A stretch of DNA of 64,000 bases from NCBI GenBank assembly GCA_028690445.1, contig JAQVBE010000007.1:85985-149984 (forward strand). Direction: 5' to 3'. A program made the position numbers and the translations under genes. Each line of letters begins with the position of its first letter. Position 1 is the first letter of the stretch. Under the pieces are notes generated by a model. It saw only the letters and a list, made by a program, of their open reading frames with translations. It made no database searches and was not told the origin of the DNA. This stretch comes from Aliarcobacter sp. (GTDB taxonomy: Bacteria > Campylobacterota > Campylobacteria > Campylobacterales > Arcobacteraceae). This document shows, piece after piece, positions 55,655-64,000 of the stretch.

Positions 55655-56211
55655 TTGAAGGAATTGATACAGCTGGTAAATCAACTCAATTAGAACTTTT
55701 AAAAGAGAAATTACCCTATGCAATTTTTACAAAAGAACCAGGTGGAACACCACTTGGCATAAAATTAAGAAATATGGCACTTAATGGTGAAGCTAAATCA
55801 AAAATAGCAGAAATGTTTCTTTTTATGGCTGATAGAGCTGAACATATTGAAGAGGTTATAAAGAAGAATAAGAATGATACAATTATCTCTGATAGGTCTA
55901 TGATTTCAGGGATTGCGTATGCTTCTGCTTTAAGTATTGATGAACTAATTAATTTAAATCTAATTGCTACAAATAATACTTTACCAACTCACGTAATTTT
56001 ACTCGAATTAACTCCACATGAATTAAAATTTAGACTATCTCAAAAAGAAAATGATTCAATAGAATTAAGAGGAATTGATTATCTAATAAATATTCAGAAT
56101 AGAATGAAAGAAACAATTAAAAGATTAAATATAAATCATATTATTATTGATGCAAGTTTAAAAATTGAAGAAATAGAAAAGAAAATTGAGGATTTTATAA
56201 ATGGTGAATAA
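55642..56211 (+). CDS. tmk: Thymidylate kinase
   Basis: Phosphorylates dTMP to dTDP. 189 residues. P-loop MYAVIEGIDTAGKSTQLELL, the FTKEPGGTPLG substrate motif, the DR motif SDRSMISGIAYA, and a LID region around LRGIDYL. Start overlaps coaD; ends overlapping hisS by 11 bases. Confidence 0.95.
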   Translation: MYAVIEGIDTAGKSTQLELLKEKLPYAIFTKEPGGTPLGIKLRNMALNGEAKSKIAEMFLFMADRAEHIEEVIKKNKNDTIISDRSMISGIAYASALSIDELINLNLIATNNTLPTHVILLELTPHELKFRLSQKENDSIELRGIDYLINIQNRMKETIKRLNINHIIIDASLKIEEIEKKIEDFINGE

Positions 56212-57442
56212 TAAAACTAAAAATGTTAAGACAATACAAAGTTTAAGAGGGATGAAAGACATAGTAAATGAAGAGAGTTCTTTATTTACTTATTTCGTAG
56301 AAAATGCATCAAAAATTGTTAAAAATTATGGATTTTCGTACATTGAAACACCCCTATTAGAAGAAACAGCTTTATTTAAAAGATCAGTGGGAGAGAGTTC
56401 TGATATTGTAAATAAAGAAATGTATCAATTTATTGATAAAGGTGAGAATGATGTTTGTTTACGACCGGAGGGAACTGCCGGAGTTGTAAGATACTTTGTT
56501 GAAAAGAAACTAGACCGTGCTGGTGGAAACTATAAATGGTATTATTATGGTCCAATGTTCAGATATGAAAGACCTCAAAAAGGAAGACTTAGAGAATTTC
56601 ACCAATTTGGTTGTGAAGTATTTGGAATAGATTCCATTTATGAAGATGCAAATATAATTATTATGATAAAAGAAATACTTGATTTTTTTGGAATTGGATT
56701 TACCTTAAAACTAAATTCTCTTGGTTGTAATATTTGTATGCCTCCGTATAAAGAAAACCTAATTAAGCATTTAACAAACTTTAAAGAAAATCTATGTGAA
56801 GACTGTAATAAAAGAATTTTAACAAATCCAATTAGAGTTTTAGATTGTAAAAATGATAAATGCCAATTATTATTAACAGATGCTCCTAAAATTACTACTA
56901 GTTTATGTAGTTCTTGTAACACAGATTTTGAAAAACTAAAAAAAATATTAGACTTTAATAATATTAAATATGAAATTGATTCAAATCTAGTTAGAGGTTT
57001 AGATTATTACAATAAAACTGCATTTGAATTTGTAAGCAATGAAATTGGAGCGCAAAGTGCAATTGCAGGTGGTGGAAGATATGATAGACTTGTTGAGTTT
57101 TTAGGTGGAAAACCAACTAGTGGTATTGGATTTGCAATAGGAATCGAAAGATTATTAGAACTTATAAAAATGCCTCAATATAATCAAAATGTTATATATA
57201 TGGGAGCATTAGATGAAAATTCATTAAATACAATGATAAAAGTTGCAAATCAAAAGAGAAAAACAACAAAAACTTTAGTAGAATACACGCCAAGAAGTTT
57301 CGGTAAACATTTTAGTATTGCTGAAAAACTAGGCGCAAATATTGTTGCATTAATTGGTGAAAATGAACTAAAAAATGGAACTATTTATATTAAAAATATA
57401 AAAACAAAAGAAGAAACAAATTTAAAATTAGAGGATTTTTAA
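56201..57442 (+). CDS. hisS: Histidyl-tRNA synthetase
   Basis: Class II aminoacyl-tRNA synthetase, 413 residues. Motif 1 region YIETPLLEETALFKRSVGESSDIV, motif 2 YGPMFRYERPQKGRLREFHQFG, HisA loop LVRGLDYYNKTAFEF, motif 3 SGIGFAIGIERLLEL. The anticodon-binding domain follows. A cysteine-rich insert (CNICMPP, CEDCNK, CSSCN) occurs in the middle, as in many bacterial HisRS. ATG start overlaps tmk. Confidence 0.96.
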   Translation: MVNNKTKNVKTIQSLRGMKDIVNEESSLFTYFVENASKIVKNYGFSYIETPLLEETALFKRSVGESSDIVNKEMYQFIDKGENDVCLRPEGTAGVVRYFVEKKLDRAGGNYKWYYYGPMFRYERPQKGRLREFHQFGCEVFGIDSIYEDANIIIMIKEILDFFGIGFTLKLNSLGCNICMPPYKENLIKHLTNFKENLCEDCNKRILTNPIRVLDCKNDKCQLLLTDAPKITTSLCSSCNTDFEKLKKILDFNNIKYEIDSNLVRGLDYYNKTAFEFVSNEIGAQSAIAGGGRYDRLVEFLGGKPTSGIGFAIGIERLLELIKMPQYNQNVIYMGALDENSLNTMIKVANQKRKTTKTLVEYTPRSFGKHFSIAEKLGANIVALIGENELKNGTIYIKNIKTKEETNLKLEDF

Positions 57443-57444
57443 AA

Positions 57445-59250
57445 GTGAATAACTATGGTATTGATATTTGGAGTGATGATAATTTTATGATTGAGGATGG
57501 ATTAGCTAAGATTAATTATGATTGTAAGCCTTCCTTAATTTCCATTGTAAAAGATATAAGGAAACAAGATTTTAAGGGTCCTTTACTTTTAAGATTTCCT
57601 CATATTACGGAAAAACAAGTTAATACTTTATACAATACATTTAATTCAAGTATTAAAGAATATGACTATAAAGGTACTTTTAATGCTGTTTTCCCTTTAA
57701 AAGTTAATCAACTTCCTAACTTTATTCATCCCCTAATTAATGAGGGTAAGAAGTTCAATTATGGTCTTGAAGCTGGAAGTAAAGCAGAACTTGTTATTGC
57801 TATGACATACAACAATGTGGGTTCTCCAATAACAGTAAATGGATTCAAAGATAAAGAGATGATTCATTTAGGTTTTATTGCTAAAAGTATGGGTCATAAT
57901 ATTACTATTATTATAGAGGGTTTAAACGAACTGGAAATAATTATAGAGGTTTTAAATGAAACCAAAATGGAGTGTCCTAATATAGGATTAAGAGTTAGGC
58001 TACATAGTGGTGGAAGTGGCTTATGGGCAAAAAGTGGTGGTATTAATTCTAAATTTGGTTTAACATCAACAGAGATTCTTGAAGCCTATGAATTAATGGA
58101 AGACAATAACCTTGTTAAGCATTTAACAATGATTCATTTCCATATTGGTTCTGCTATGAATTCTATCAAACCTTTGAAAAAAGCTTTAAGAGAATCTGGA
58201 CATATTTATGCTGAACTTAAAAACTTAGGTGCTACAAATTTAAACTCTATAAATATTGGTGGTGGATTAGCAGTTGAATATAATGCCTATGAAAGAACAA
58301 GATTTTACTCTTTAACAGAATTTGCGAATGATGTTATCTTTACACTAAAAGATATAGCAAAACAAAAAGGTGTTGATGAACCAAATATCTTTACAGAATC
58401 AGGAAGATTTATAAGTGCTGCTTCAACTGTTTTAGTAGCACCAGTTCTTGAGTTATTCTCTGCTGAATATGATTTTGATCATTTAAAACTAAAAGATGTA
58501 AATCCTCCTTTAATTCAAGAATTACATGATTTATATAAAGATATGTCTAAAAAAACAGCTTATGAATATATGCATGATAGTATTGACCATATGGAATCTT
58601 TATTAACTCTATTTGATTTAGGTTATATTGATTTACAAGATAGATCAAATGCTGAAATTTTAACTCACCAAGTTATTAAAAAAGCTATCTCTTTACTTGA
58701 AATTGACCATTATGAAGAATTAAAAAAACTTGATGAAAATATTCAAGAAAAATATTTATTAAATTTCTCTTTATTCCAATCACTTCCTGATTATTGGGGG
58801 ATTGATCAAGAGTTTCCAATTATGCCAATAACTCATCTTGATAAAAAACCAACAAGGAGTGCTTCATTATGGGATATTACTTGTGATAGTGATGGAGAAT
58901 TACCATTTGATTTGAAAAAACCACTTTATTTACATGATGTAAATTTAAATAAAGAAGATTATTTTATAGCTTTCTTTAATGTTGGTGCTTATCAAGATAC
59001 TTTAGGTATGAAACATAATTTATTTTCGCATCCAACAGAAGTTAATATCGTATTTAAAAATGGTGAAGTTGTATTAGAAAAAATTTTAGAATCACAAAAA
59101 ATTATAGATATTTTAGAAGATATCGATTACGATACGAACGATATAAGAGCCAGATTAAGAAAAAATCTAAATGACCATAACTACAAGGATATAGAAAAAT
59201 ATCTAAATGAAAATAGTTATTTAAAAACTATTTGGAGTTATCATGAATAG
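57445..59250 (+). CDS. speA: Biosynthetic arginine decarboxylase
   Basis: PLP enzyme making agmatine for polyamine synthesis. 601 residues. PLP-lysine motif NAVFPLKVNQLPNFI, LEAGSKAELVIAM, NSINIGGGLAVEYNAY, and C-terminal DIWSLF-like SASLWDITCDSDGELPF with the catalytic Cys. GTG start two bases after hisS. No speB or aguA/aguB is present in the window. Confidence 0.95.
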   Translation: MNNYGIDIWSDDNFMIEDGLAKINYDCKPSLISIVKDIRKQDFKGPLLLRFPHITEKQVNTLYNTFNSSIKEYDYKGTFNAVFPLKVNQLPNFIHPLINEGKKFNYGLEAGSKAELVIAMTYNNVGSPITVNGFKDKEMIHLGFIAKSMGHNITIIIEGLNELEIIIEVLNETKMECPNIGLRVRLHSGGSGLWAKSGGINSKFGLTSTEILEAYELMEDNNLVKHLTMIHFHIGSAMNSIKPLKKALRESGHIYAELKNLGATNLNSINIGGGLAVEYNAYERTRFYSLTEFANDVIFTLKDIAKQKGVDEPNIFTESGRFISAASTVLVAPVLELFSAEYDFDHLKLKDVNPPLIQELHDLYKDMSKKTAYEYMHDSIDHMESLLTLFDLGYIDLQDRSNAEILTHQVIKKAISLLEIDHYEELKKLDENIQEKYLLNFSLFQSLPDYWGIDQEFPIMPITHLDKKPTRSASLWDITCDSDGELPFDLKKPLYLHDVNLNKEDYFIAFFNVGAYQDTLGMKHNLFSHPTEVNIVFKNGEVVLEKILESQKIIDILEDIDYDTNDIRARLRKNLNDHNYKDIEKYLNENSYLKTIWSYHE

Positions 59251-59995
59251 TGAAGAAATAGCAGAAGAAAAAATATCATTTTGGAAGCAATTAAAAGAAG
59301 ACTTTTATGTTCCAAGAAATAATGACCCTGCTCTTGATAATAATTTAGAGCTAGTTTTTAATTATCCAGGTGTTTGGGCAATTATTAACTATAGAATTGC
59401 AAATAAACTTTATTATAAAGGTTGGAAAAAACTATCAAGAGTAATTAGTGGAATATCTAGTTTTTTAACAAAAACAGATATTCATCCAGCTTGTACCATT
59501 GGTAGAAGAGTTTTTATTGACCATGCTATTGGTGTTGTAATTGGGGCAACTGCAATCGTTGAAGATGATGTTTTAATTTATCAAGGGGTAACCCTTGGTG
59601 GAGTTAGTTTAAATAAAGGTAAACGACATCCAACTGTTAAATCAAATACAGTAATAGGAAGTGGAGCAAAAGTTTTAGGAAATATTACTATTGGTAAAAA
59701 CTCTAAAATTGGAGCAAATTCTGTTGTTGTTTGTGATGTTCCTGATAATTCAACTGCTGTTGGAGTTCCTGCAAAAATTATCAAAAGAGATAATAAAAAC
59801 TGCAAAATGGAACATGGTGATTTACCAGATATTAATAAAGAAATGTTCAAATATCTTCTTGATAGAATTCATTTAGTTGAAACTGCTCTAAAAGAAGAAG
59901 ATGGAATAGATTTAACTCAAAAAGATAAAAAATTAGAAGATGATTATAATAATTTCATTGAAGCTATGAACTCTATAAAAAGGAAAGATTCTTGA
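59243..59995 (+). CDS. cysE: Serine O-acetyltransferase
   Basis: First step of cysteine synthesis: acetyl transfer to serine. 250 residues; N-terminal helical domain, then a left-handed beta-helix of hexapeptides (IHPACTIGRRVFIDHAIGVVIG, VTLGGVSLNKGKRHP, IGSGAKVLGNITIGKNSKIG). The catalytic His is in FIDHAIG. It has a C-terminal acidic tail; the feedback Ile terminus is not seen. Overlaps speA by 8 bases and the TSUP gene by 4. Confidence 0.95.
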   Translation: MNSEEIAEEKISFWKQLKEDFYVPRNNDPALDNNLELVFNYPGVWAIINYRIANKLYYKGWKKLSRVISGISSFLTKTDIHPACTIGRRVFIDHAIGVVIGATAIVEDDVLIYQGVTLGGVSLNKGKRHPTVKSNTVIGSGAKVLGNITIGKNSKIGANSVVVCDVPDNSTAVGVPAKIIKRDNKNCKMEHGDLPDINKEMFKYLLDRIHLVETALKEEDGIDLTQKDKKLEDDYNNFIEAMNSIKRKDS

Positions 59996-60726
59996 ATTTT
60001 GAACTTGCAATATTTGGAATAATTACAGGTTTAACTTCCGGATTTTTTGGTGTTGGTGGAGGAATGGTTTTAGTACCAATTCTTTTAGTATATGGTTTTG
60101 TAATGAAAGAAGCTGTTGCAATATCCATTATGCAAATGGTTTTTTCTTCAATTTACGGCTCTTTTTTAAATGCAAAAAAAGCAAAAAATGTAATAAAAGA
60201 TGGAACTATCTTAGGAATTGGTGGTTCTCTTGGAGGAATTGTAAGTGGATATATGCTCTCTAGCATATCAAATGAATCTTTACAATATCTTTTTATATCT
60301 ATTCTTATATTTTCTATACTGAGGATTTTTTATTCACCTGCTATTCAAAATGAAGAAAAACAAAATAAAAACAGTTTTATCTTACTATTTATAGGGTTTT
60401 GTATAGGAATATTAGCTATGAGTATTGGAGTTGGTGGTTCAATTTTATTAACTCCAATTTTAGTTGGTTTTCTAAAATATGATTTAAAAGCAGCAACTGC
60501 TCTTGGACTATTTTTTGTAATATTTTCTTCTGTTGGAGGATTTATATCTTCTTCATATCATGGTCAAATGCTTTTTGTTGAGGGTGCAACAGTTGGTATT
60601 GGTTCACTTATTGGAGTATATTTTGGGACTAAATTAAAAGATATTGTAAAAGCAACATCTTATAAAAAATATGTATTAACTCTATATATTCTAGTTTTAA
60701 TAGCAATGCTTTATAAGACTTTTTAG
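59992..60726 (+). CDS. TSUP-family (TauE/SafE) membrane permease
   Basis: 244 residues, about eight membrane helices in two repeats, each opening with a glycine motif: SGFFGVGGGMVLVPILLVYG and MSIGVGGSILLTPILVGFL. TSUP proteins move small sulfur or organic anions such as sulfite or sulfonates. Being coupled to cysE by a 4-base overlap suggests a link to sulfur/cysteine metabolism, but the substrate is not shown. TTG start. Its stop overlaps the stop of the convergent helicase. Confidence 0.88.
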   Translation: MNFELAIFGIITGLTSGFFGVGGGMVLVPILLVYGFVMKEAVAISIMQMVFSSIYGSFLNAKKAKNVIKDGTILGIGGSLGGIVSGYMLSSISNESLQYLFISILIFSILRIFYSPAIQNEEKQNKNSFILLFIGFCIGILAMSIGVGGSILLTPILVGFLKYDLKAATALGLFFVIFSSVGGFISSSYHGQMLFVEGATVGIGSLIGVYFGTKLKDIVKATSYKKYVLTLYILVLIAMLYKTF

Positions 60727-60730
60727 TCTT
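60715..60730. terminator. Short hairpin at overlapping convergent stops
   Basis: AAGACT/AGTCTT around TTTT, covering the overlapping stop codons of the TSUP gene and the helicase; T-runs on both sides. Weak but well placed. Confidence 0.45.
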
Positions 60731-61967
60731 TTAAAGCTTGTTCTCTTAACTTATCTTTTTTACTTTTTCTTGCACCTTTTATAGGTTCATTTCCTTTTTC
60801 TTTTTTTTCTAGTGTTCCAACTAGTTCGAAACCAATTATTTGCTCTTTTTCAAGTTTTATATCACATCTTTTTTCTATTAATGAAAAATGTTCAAAATCT
60901 TCAAGTCCTATAAAAGATATTGCGTCTCCACGTTTACCTGCCCTGCCCGTTCTTCCGATTCTATGGACATAATCAGCAGCTGCTCTTGGTAAATCAAAAT
61001 TTATTACACATGAAATATCATCTATATGCAAACCCCTAGCTGCAATATCAGTTGCAAATAAAATCTTGATTTTTTTGTTTTTAAAATTTTCTAAAGTATT
61101 ATTTCTTTCTTCTTGAAGTAAATCACCATGAAAAGACTCTGCATTTAATCCATATTTTCTAAACTTAGCGGCTATGTTGTCACAAGAGCGTTTATTTGCC
61201 ATAAAAACAAGTATTTGCTCCCAAGAGTGGCTTTGTATTAGATTTCTTAAAAGTGCGCTTCTGTTCTCTTTATTGACTGCTATTGCCCTTTGATTTATAG
61301 TTTGAACCGTTTGAGTTTCATCTTCTATAAAAACCTCTATTGCTGTTGTTGTAATTTTTGAAGCAATGTTTAACATCTTTTGTGGATAAGTTGCTGAAAA
61401 TAGTAAATTTTGTCTATTTTGTGGAAGAGATTTTAGAAGTTCTTCAAGTTCAACTTCAAATCCTAAATCAAGCATTTTATCTGCTTCATCTAAAATAAAA
61501 AATTTTACATTTGATAAATTTATCTGTTTTTTATCTAAAATATCAAGTAATCTTCCCGTAGTTGCAACAACAATATCACAACCTTTTTGTATATCTAAAA
61601 GCTGTTGTGTAAGACTTTCTCCACCTATAACACTTACAATCTTAGGTTTATTTCCAAAATATTTAGAAAAATCAATAAAAGCCTTTGATACTTGAAGAGC
61701 CAATTCTCTTGTAGGAGTTAAAACTAAAGTCGATATTTTTGCTTTTCCTTTATACTCTTTATCTTCTTCTTTATTTAATAATAGTTGTAAAATTGGTAAA
61801 ACAAAACTAGCAGTTTTTCCACTACCAGTTTGAGCTTTTGCCATAATATCCTTGTTTTCTAAAACAAGTGGAATTACCCTTTCTTGAATTACAGTTGGAT
61901 TTTTATAAGCATTCTCATCAAGTGCTTTATTTATTTTTTGTCTAAGACCTAAGTTTGAAAATGGCAT
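60723..61967 (-). CDS. DEAD-box ATP-dependent RNA helicase (RhlE-like)
   Basis: 414 residues with all motifs: Q motif, I AQTGSGKTASFVLPIL, Ia LTPTRELALQV, II FILDEADKMLDLGF (canonical DEAD), III LFSATYP, V TDIAARGLHIDD, VI HRIGRTGRAGKRGD. Short basic tail (KGARKSKKDKLREQ). It resembles RhlE in overall size. Acts on structured RNA; probable cold or ribosome-assembly role by family knowledge. ATG at 61967 after AAAGGA. Confidence 0.94.
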   Translation of the reverse strand: MPFSNLGLRQKINKALDENAYKNPTVIQERVIPLVLENKDIMAKAQTGSGKTASFVLPILQLLLNKEEDKEYKGKAKISTLVLTPTRELALQVSKAFIDFSKYFGNKPKIVSVIGGESLTQQLLDIQKGCDIVVATTGRLLDILDKKQINLSNVKFFILDEADKMLDLGFEVELEELLKSLPQNRQNLLFSATYPQKMLNIASKITTTAIEVFIEDETQTVQTINQRAIAVNKENRSALLRNLIQSHSWEQILVFMANKRSCDNIAAKFRKYGLNAESFHGDLLQEERNNTLENFKNKKIKILFATDIAARGLHIDDISCVINFDLPRAAADYVHRIGRTGRAGKRGDAISFIGLEDFEHFSLIEKRCDIKLEKEQIIGFELVGTLEKKEKGNEPIKGARKSKKDKLREQALKD

Positions 61968-62157
61968 AAAAATCCTTTAATTGGTTGTTTGATTGGGTAT
62001 TTTATGATTATTTGCCTTTATTAAAACCAATAATCACAAATAAATTATAAAAATATCTAATTAATACTATTTACGCTACCCTAAAATAACTTTAAGTAGT
62101 TTTTTCAAGTAAAAATAAACTATTTAATCTTACTAAAACTACAAAAAAGGATTTCCC

Positions 62158-63150
62158 ATCTCTCTTACAAATAAATCAATAGAAATTGTTACTATTCCAG
62201 CAACAAAAAGCACTACTTTGAACAGAAAAAATGTAGGTATTAAATTAGACGAAAATCTAATCTTAGAAATCTTATCAAAAAGCTATGCAAAGGTTGTTAT
62301 TACTGTTATTGAAAATGAAGATGATTTAAAATCTTTAATAAAAAGAAAACCTGATTTAGTATTTTCAGGGATTAAATACTTCAATTTTGAAAACCAAGAA
62401 ATTTGGCTTAGTGATTATCTAAAAAAACATAAAATTGATTATATAACTTCAAATAAAGAAGCCCTAGATAACGAATATGACAAAAATCATGCCAAACTTA
62501 TAATAAAAGAAGCAAATATAAATACAGCAAAATTTTTTACAACTCAACCCGATGAACATGAAACAGAAAATTCACTTCCTGTGACTTTTCCATTATTCTT
62601 AAAACCTGTGAATAAAAACAATCCTGAGGATATAAATGCACAATCTGTAGTTTTTGATTTCAAAAAATATCAAGCAAAAGTTTTAGATATTTATAACACA
62701 AAAAAATCTCGTACTTTAGTAGAAAACTACTTATCAGGAAAAGAATATAGTGTTTCTATTGTAGAAAATAAATCAAAAAATATTTTGATGATTTTACCTG
62801 TTGAAATTATTGCAGTTAAAAATAAAAATGGACATCGTATTCTTGATTATGATGCAAGAAAAGATAATTTGGAAGAAGTTATTGAAGTAAGTGATAAAAA
62901 AATTCGTAAAGAACTCTCTCTTTTAGCTTTTAATTCTTTTGTAGCTTTGGGTGGAAAAACAATAGGAACAGTCAATATAAAAATGAGTTACAATGGGATT
63001 TTACATTTTCTAGAAGCTAATTTTATGCCTAGTTTTGATGAGAGTTATTTCTATAAAGCATTCAAAATAAATGAAAATATGGATTATGAACAAATGATTT
63101 TTAAAATTGCAGAGGCAGGGATGGTTTTAACTGAGGATATTGAGATTTAA
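62158..63150 (+). CDS. D-alanine-D-alanine-ligase-like ATP-grasp protein, probably starting at ATC
   Basis: ATP-grasp enzyme of the Ddl-like type. The track starts at TTG 62218, but in frame upstream is good protein-like sequence (SIEIVTIPATKSTTLN), and no ATG, GTG or TTG occurs back to the stop at 62134. AAAAAAGGA lies 6 bases before ATC at 62158, making that the best start; 330 residues. Domain features: PLFLKPVNKNNPED, RTLVENYLSGKEYSVSIV (ATP-binding), GTVNIKMSYNGILHFLEANFMPSFDESYF (metal ligands, N and E). Peptidoglycan Ddl itself is usually closer to consensus, so this may act on another substrate. Confidence 0.7.
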   Translation: MSLTNKSIEIVTIPATKSTTLNRKNVGIKLDENLILEILSKSYAKVVITVIENEDDLKSLIKRKPDLVFSGIKYFNFENQEIWLSDYLKKHKIDYITSNKEALDNEYDKNHAKLIIKEANINTAKFFTTQPDEHETENSLPVTFPLFLKPVNKNNPEDINAQSVVFDFKKYQAKVLDIYNTKKSRTLVENYLSGKEYSVSIVENKSKNILMILPVEIIAVKNKNGHRILDYDARKDNLEEVIEVSDKKIRKELSLLAFNSFVALGGKTIGTVNIKMSYNGILHFLEANFMPSFDESYFYKAFKINENMDYEQMIFKIAEAGMVLTEDIEI

Positions 63151-63264
63151 GGTTTATATTTTTTAATTTATATCAACTCGTTATCTTTAAATAAAAATAA
63201 GAGTTAATTATTCATTTAATTTCAAAAGCCTTCGATAAAAATTTTAATTTTAGTCTGCATACTA

Positions 63265-63270
63265 TATAAT
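63265..63270 (+). promoter_or_regulatory. Probable -10 box of the zinc-ribbon membrane-protein gene
   Basis: TATAAT in GCATACTATATAATCCG, 35 bases before the suggested ATA start; the ribosome-binding site AAAAAGG follows at 63291. Confidence 0.5.
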
Positions 63271-63304
63271 CCGAAAAAAATTAATCTAAAAAAAAGGTAT
63301 TCAA

Positions 63305-63871
63305 ATAGAAAACTCAAAAGTAAAAATAAGTATTTTAGTGATTGTATTACTAATTATAGGAATTATTATTTTATTCTTTATTCCACAAACTCATGATTAT
63401 ATTGTTAGTTCATTTTTTCAAATATTATTTGGCGCAATTTGGACTTACGAAGCTTTATTAACTTCATATAATATTCCATTATGGACATTATTAGTTATTT
63501 CAATTTTAGGACTTATTACTATAATAAGGTTTCTTATAAACTTCCAAAACAATGATAAACCTGAATATCTTTCATATAAAGAAGATTTTATATATGAAGC
63601 AAAATGGAGATGGAAATGGACAAAAGATGAAATATCAAATATTCAATGTTTCTGTCCTACTTGTGATTCTACATTAGTATATGATGATAGTTCTTGTAGT
63701 ACAAGATACACAGATGTTGTAAAAACAGATTTTATTTGTGAAAATTGTAAATCACAAATTATAACAAGTATTCATGGTGGGAATAATACTTATGCCATAA
63801 ATGCAGTAAAACGAGAAATTCAAAGACGAATTAGAACAAATGAGTATAAAACAACACAAAATAAAAGCTAA
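63305..63871 (+). CDS. Membrane protein with C-terminal zinc ribbon, function unknown
   Basis: The track starts at GTG 63338; AAAAAGG (63291-63297) instead points to ATA at 63305 (7 bases), adding MENSKVKISIL. 188 residues. Two hydrophobic segments (about 8-28 and 53-74), then a soluble part with a zinc-ribbon-like set of cysteines, CFCPTCDST and FICENCKSQI, about 30 residues apart, and a charged tail. No family recognised. The second IS256-like element begins 4 bases after its stop, so the tail may be unaffected or slightly altered. Confidence 0.6.
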   Translation: MENSKVKISILVIVLLIIGIIILFFIPQTHDYIVSSFFQILFGAIWTYEALLTSYNIPLWTLLVISILGLITIIRFLINFQNNDKPEYLSYKEDFIYEAKWRWKWTKDEISNIQCFCPTCDSTLVYDDSSCSTRYTDVVKTDFICENCKSQIITSIHGGNNTYAINAVKREIQRRIRTNEYKTTQNKS

Positions 63872-63874
63872 ACT

Positions 63875-64000
63875 GGGACTGTTAGAAATTCCGTGTCAAT
63901 CTGATAAAATAATATCAAGGATTGACAATGGAAGAGAGAATAAATTTTGACTTCAATGAAGTTTTAGAACAATTTAGAAATGGTAAAAATCTTACAGGTA
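63875..64000 (+). mobile_element. IS256-like element, left end (continues beyond window)
   Basis: GGGACTGTTAGAAATTCCGT followed by GTCAATCTGATAAAATAA closely resembles the left end of the IS256 element at 5268 (GGGACTGTTCAAAAATCTGT, then GTCAACCTGGTAAAATAA), in the same orientation. A transposase start follows 53 bases in. Confidence 0.8.
63928..64000 (+). CDS. IS256-like transposase, N-terminal fragment (cut by window edge)
   Basis: ATG at 63928 after AAGGA encodes MEERINFDFNEVLEQFRN and then GKNLTG. The FRNGKNLTG segment corresponds to the KNIKAGKSIGG start region of the transposase at 5327. Only 24 codons are visible. It is a different family member, not an identical copy. Confidence 0.8.
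   Translation, partial: MEERINFDFNEVLEQFRNGKNLTG

Noticed and set aside
1-64000. CRISPR array or phage-defence cluster
   Set aside because: No regularly spaced direct repeats and no cas, restriction-modification, Abi or similar genes were found; the only defence-like item is HigBA.

Overview
The window is a 64 kb piece of a very AT-rich, densely packed bacterial chromosome. It most resembles Campylobacterota, and within that phylum the Arcobacter/Aliarcobacter group. The evidence is gene order and content: mtaB-mscS-aroB, ppiD-ftsA-ftsZ, hisB-kdsC-lptC-lptA-engB, rplI-hslV-hslU, short TsaC-like and ArgA-like proteins, and an orphan FlhB tail protein. This taxonomic placement is inference from the sequence, without a database search.

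Layout. 1-5.2 kb: the mtaB/mscS/aroB operon (minus) and a divergent DEAD-box helicase. 5.3-8 kb: an intact IS256-family element, an orphan ORF, a HigBA-type toxin-antitoxin pair with a palindromic operator, a spacer with a nested inverted repeat, and tRNA-Glu. 8-24 kb: mostly core genes (tsaC-like, carB, thiF-like, a polysaccharide deacetylase, xseB, metX, hemF-like, ftsZ/ftsA/ppiD, recD2, arsC). 24.1-28.8 kb: an accessory island with a broken tyrosine integrase, an MBOAT acyltransferase plus SGNH-like partner, small ORFs of unknown function and an IS3 C-terminal scrap. 29-31 kb: a GMC oxidoreductase with its subunit-3 partner. 31.2-36.3 kb: flagellar export-related genes (FliK-like, FlhB tail, fliP) around an elongation pair (MreD-like, mrdA). 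36.4-41.7 kb: an RND efflux operon in which the pump is encoded as two half-transporter genes. 41.7-44.8 kb: two PNPOx-fold proteins divergent from a MocR regulator, and a decayed transglutaminase gene. 44.8-53.7 kb: a long minus-strand run for envelope assembly (argA-like, engB, lptA, lptC, kdsC, hisB, rlpA, mltD) and then tatD, hslU, hslV and rplI. 53.8-60.7 kb: a serine-recombinase homologue lacking its catalytic serine, divergent from ubiX-coaD-tmk-hisS-speA-cysE-TSUP. 60.7-64 kb: a second DEAD-box helicase, an ATP-grasp ligase-like gene, a membrane zinc-ribbon protein and the start of a second IS256-like element.

Working together: many genes overlap by 1-17 bases, so translational coupling is probably widespread. 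TTG starts are frequent (at least 13 genes). Three genes (tatD, the ATP-grasp gene and the zinc-ribbon membrane protein) appear to have no usable ATG/GTG/TTG at the expected place. In each, a good ribosome-binding site points to an ATA or ATC codon. Convergent gene pairs are closed by strong symmetrical hairpins.

The most unusual items are the split RND pump, the apparently catalytically dead serine recombinase, the non-AUG starts, and the MBOAT/SGNH accessory island. I saw no CRISPR array, prophage or recognisable novel defence system.
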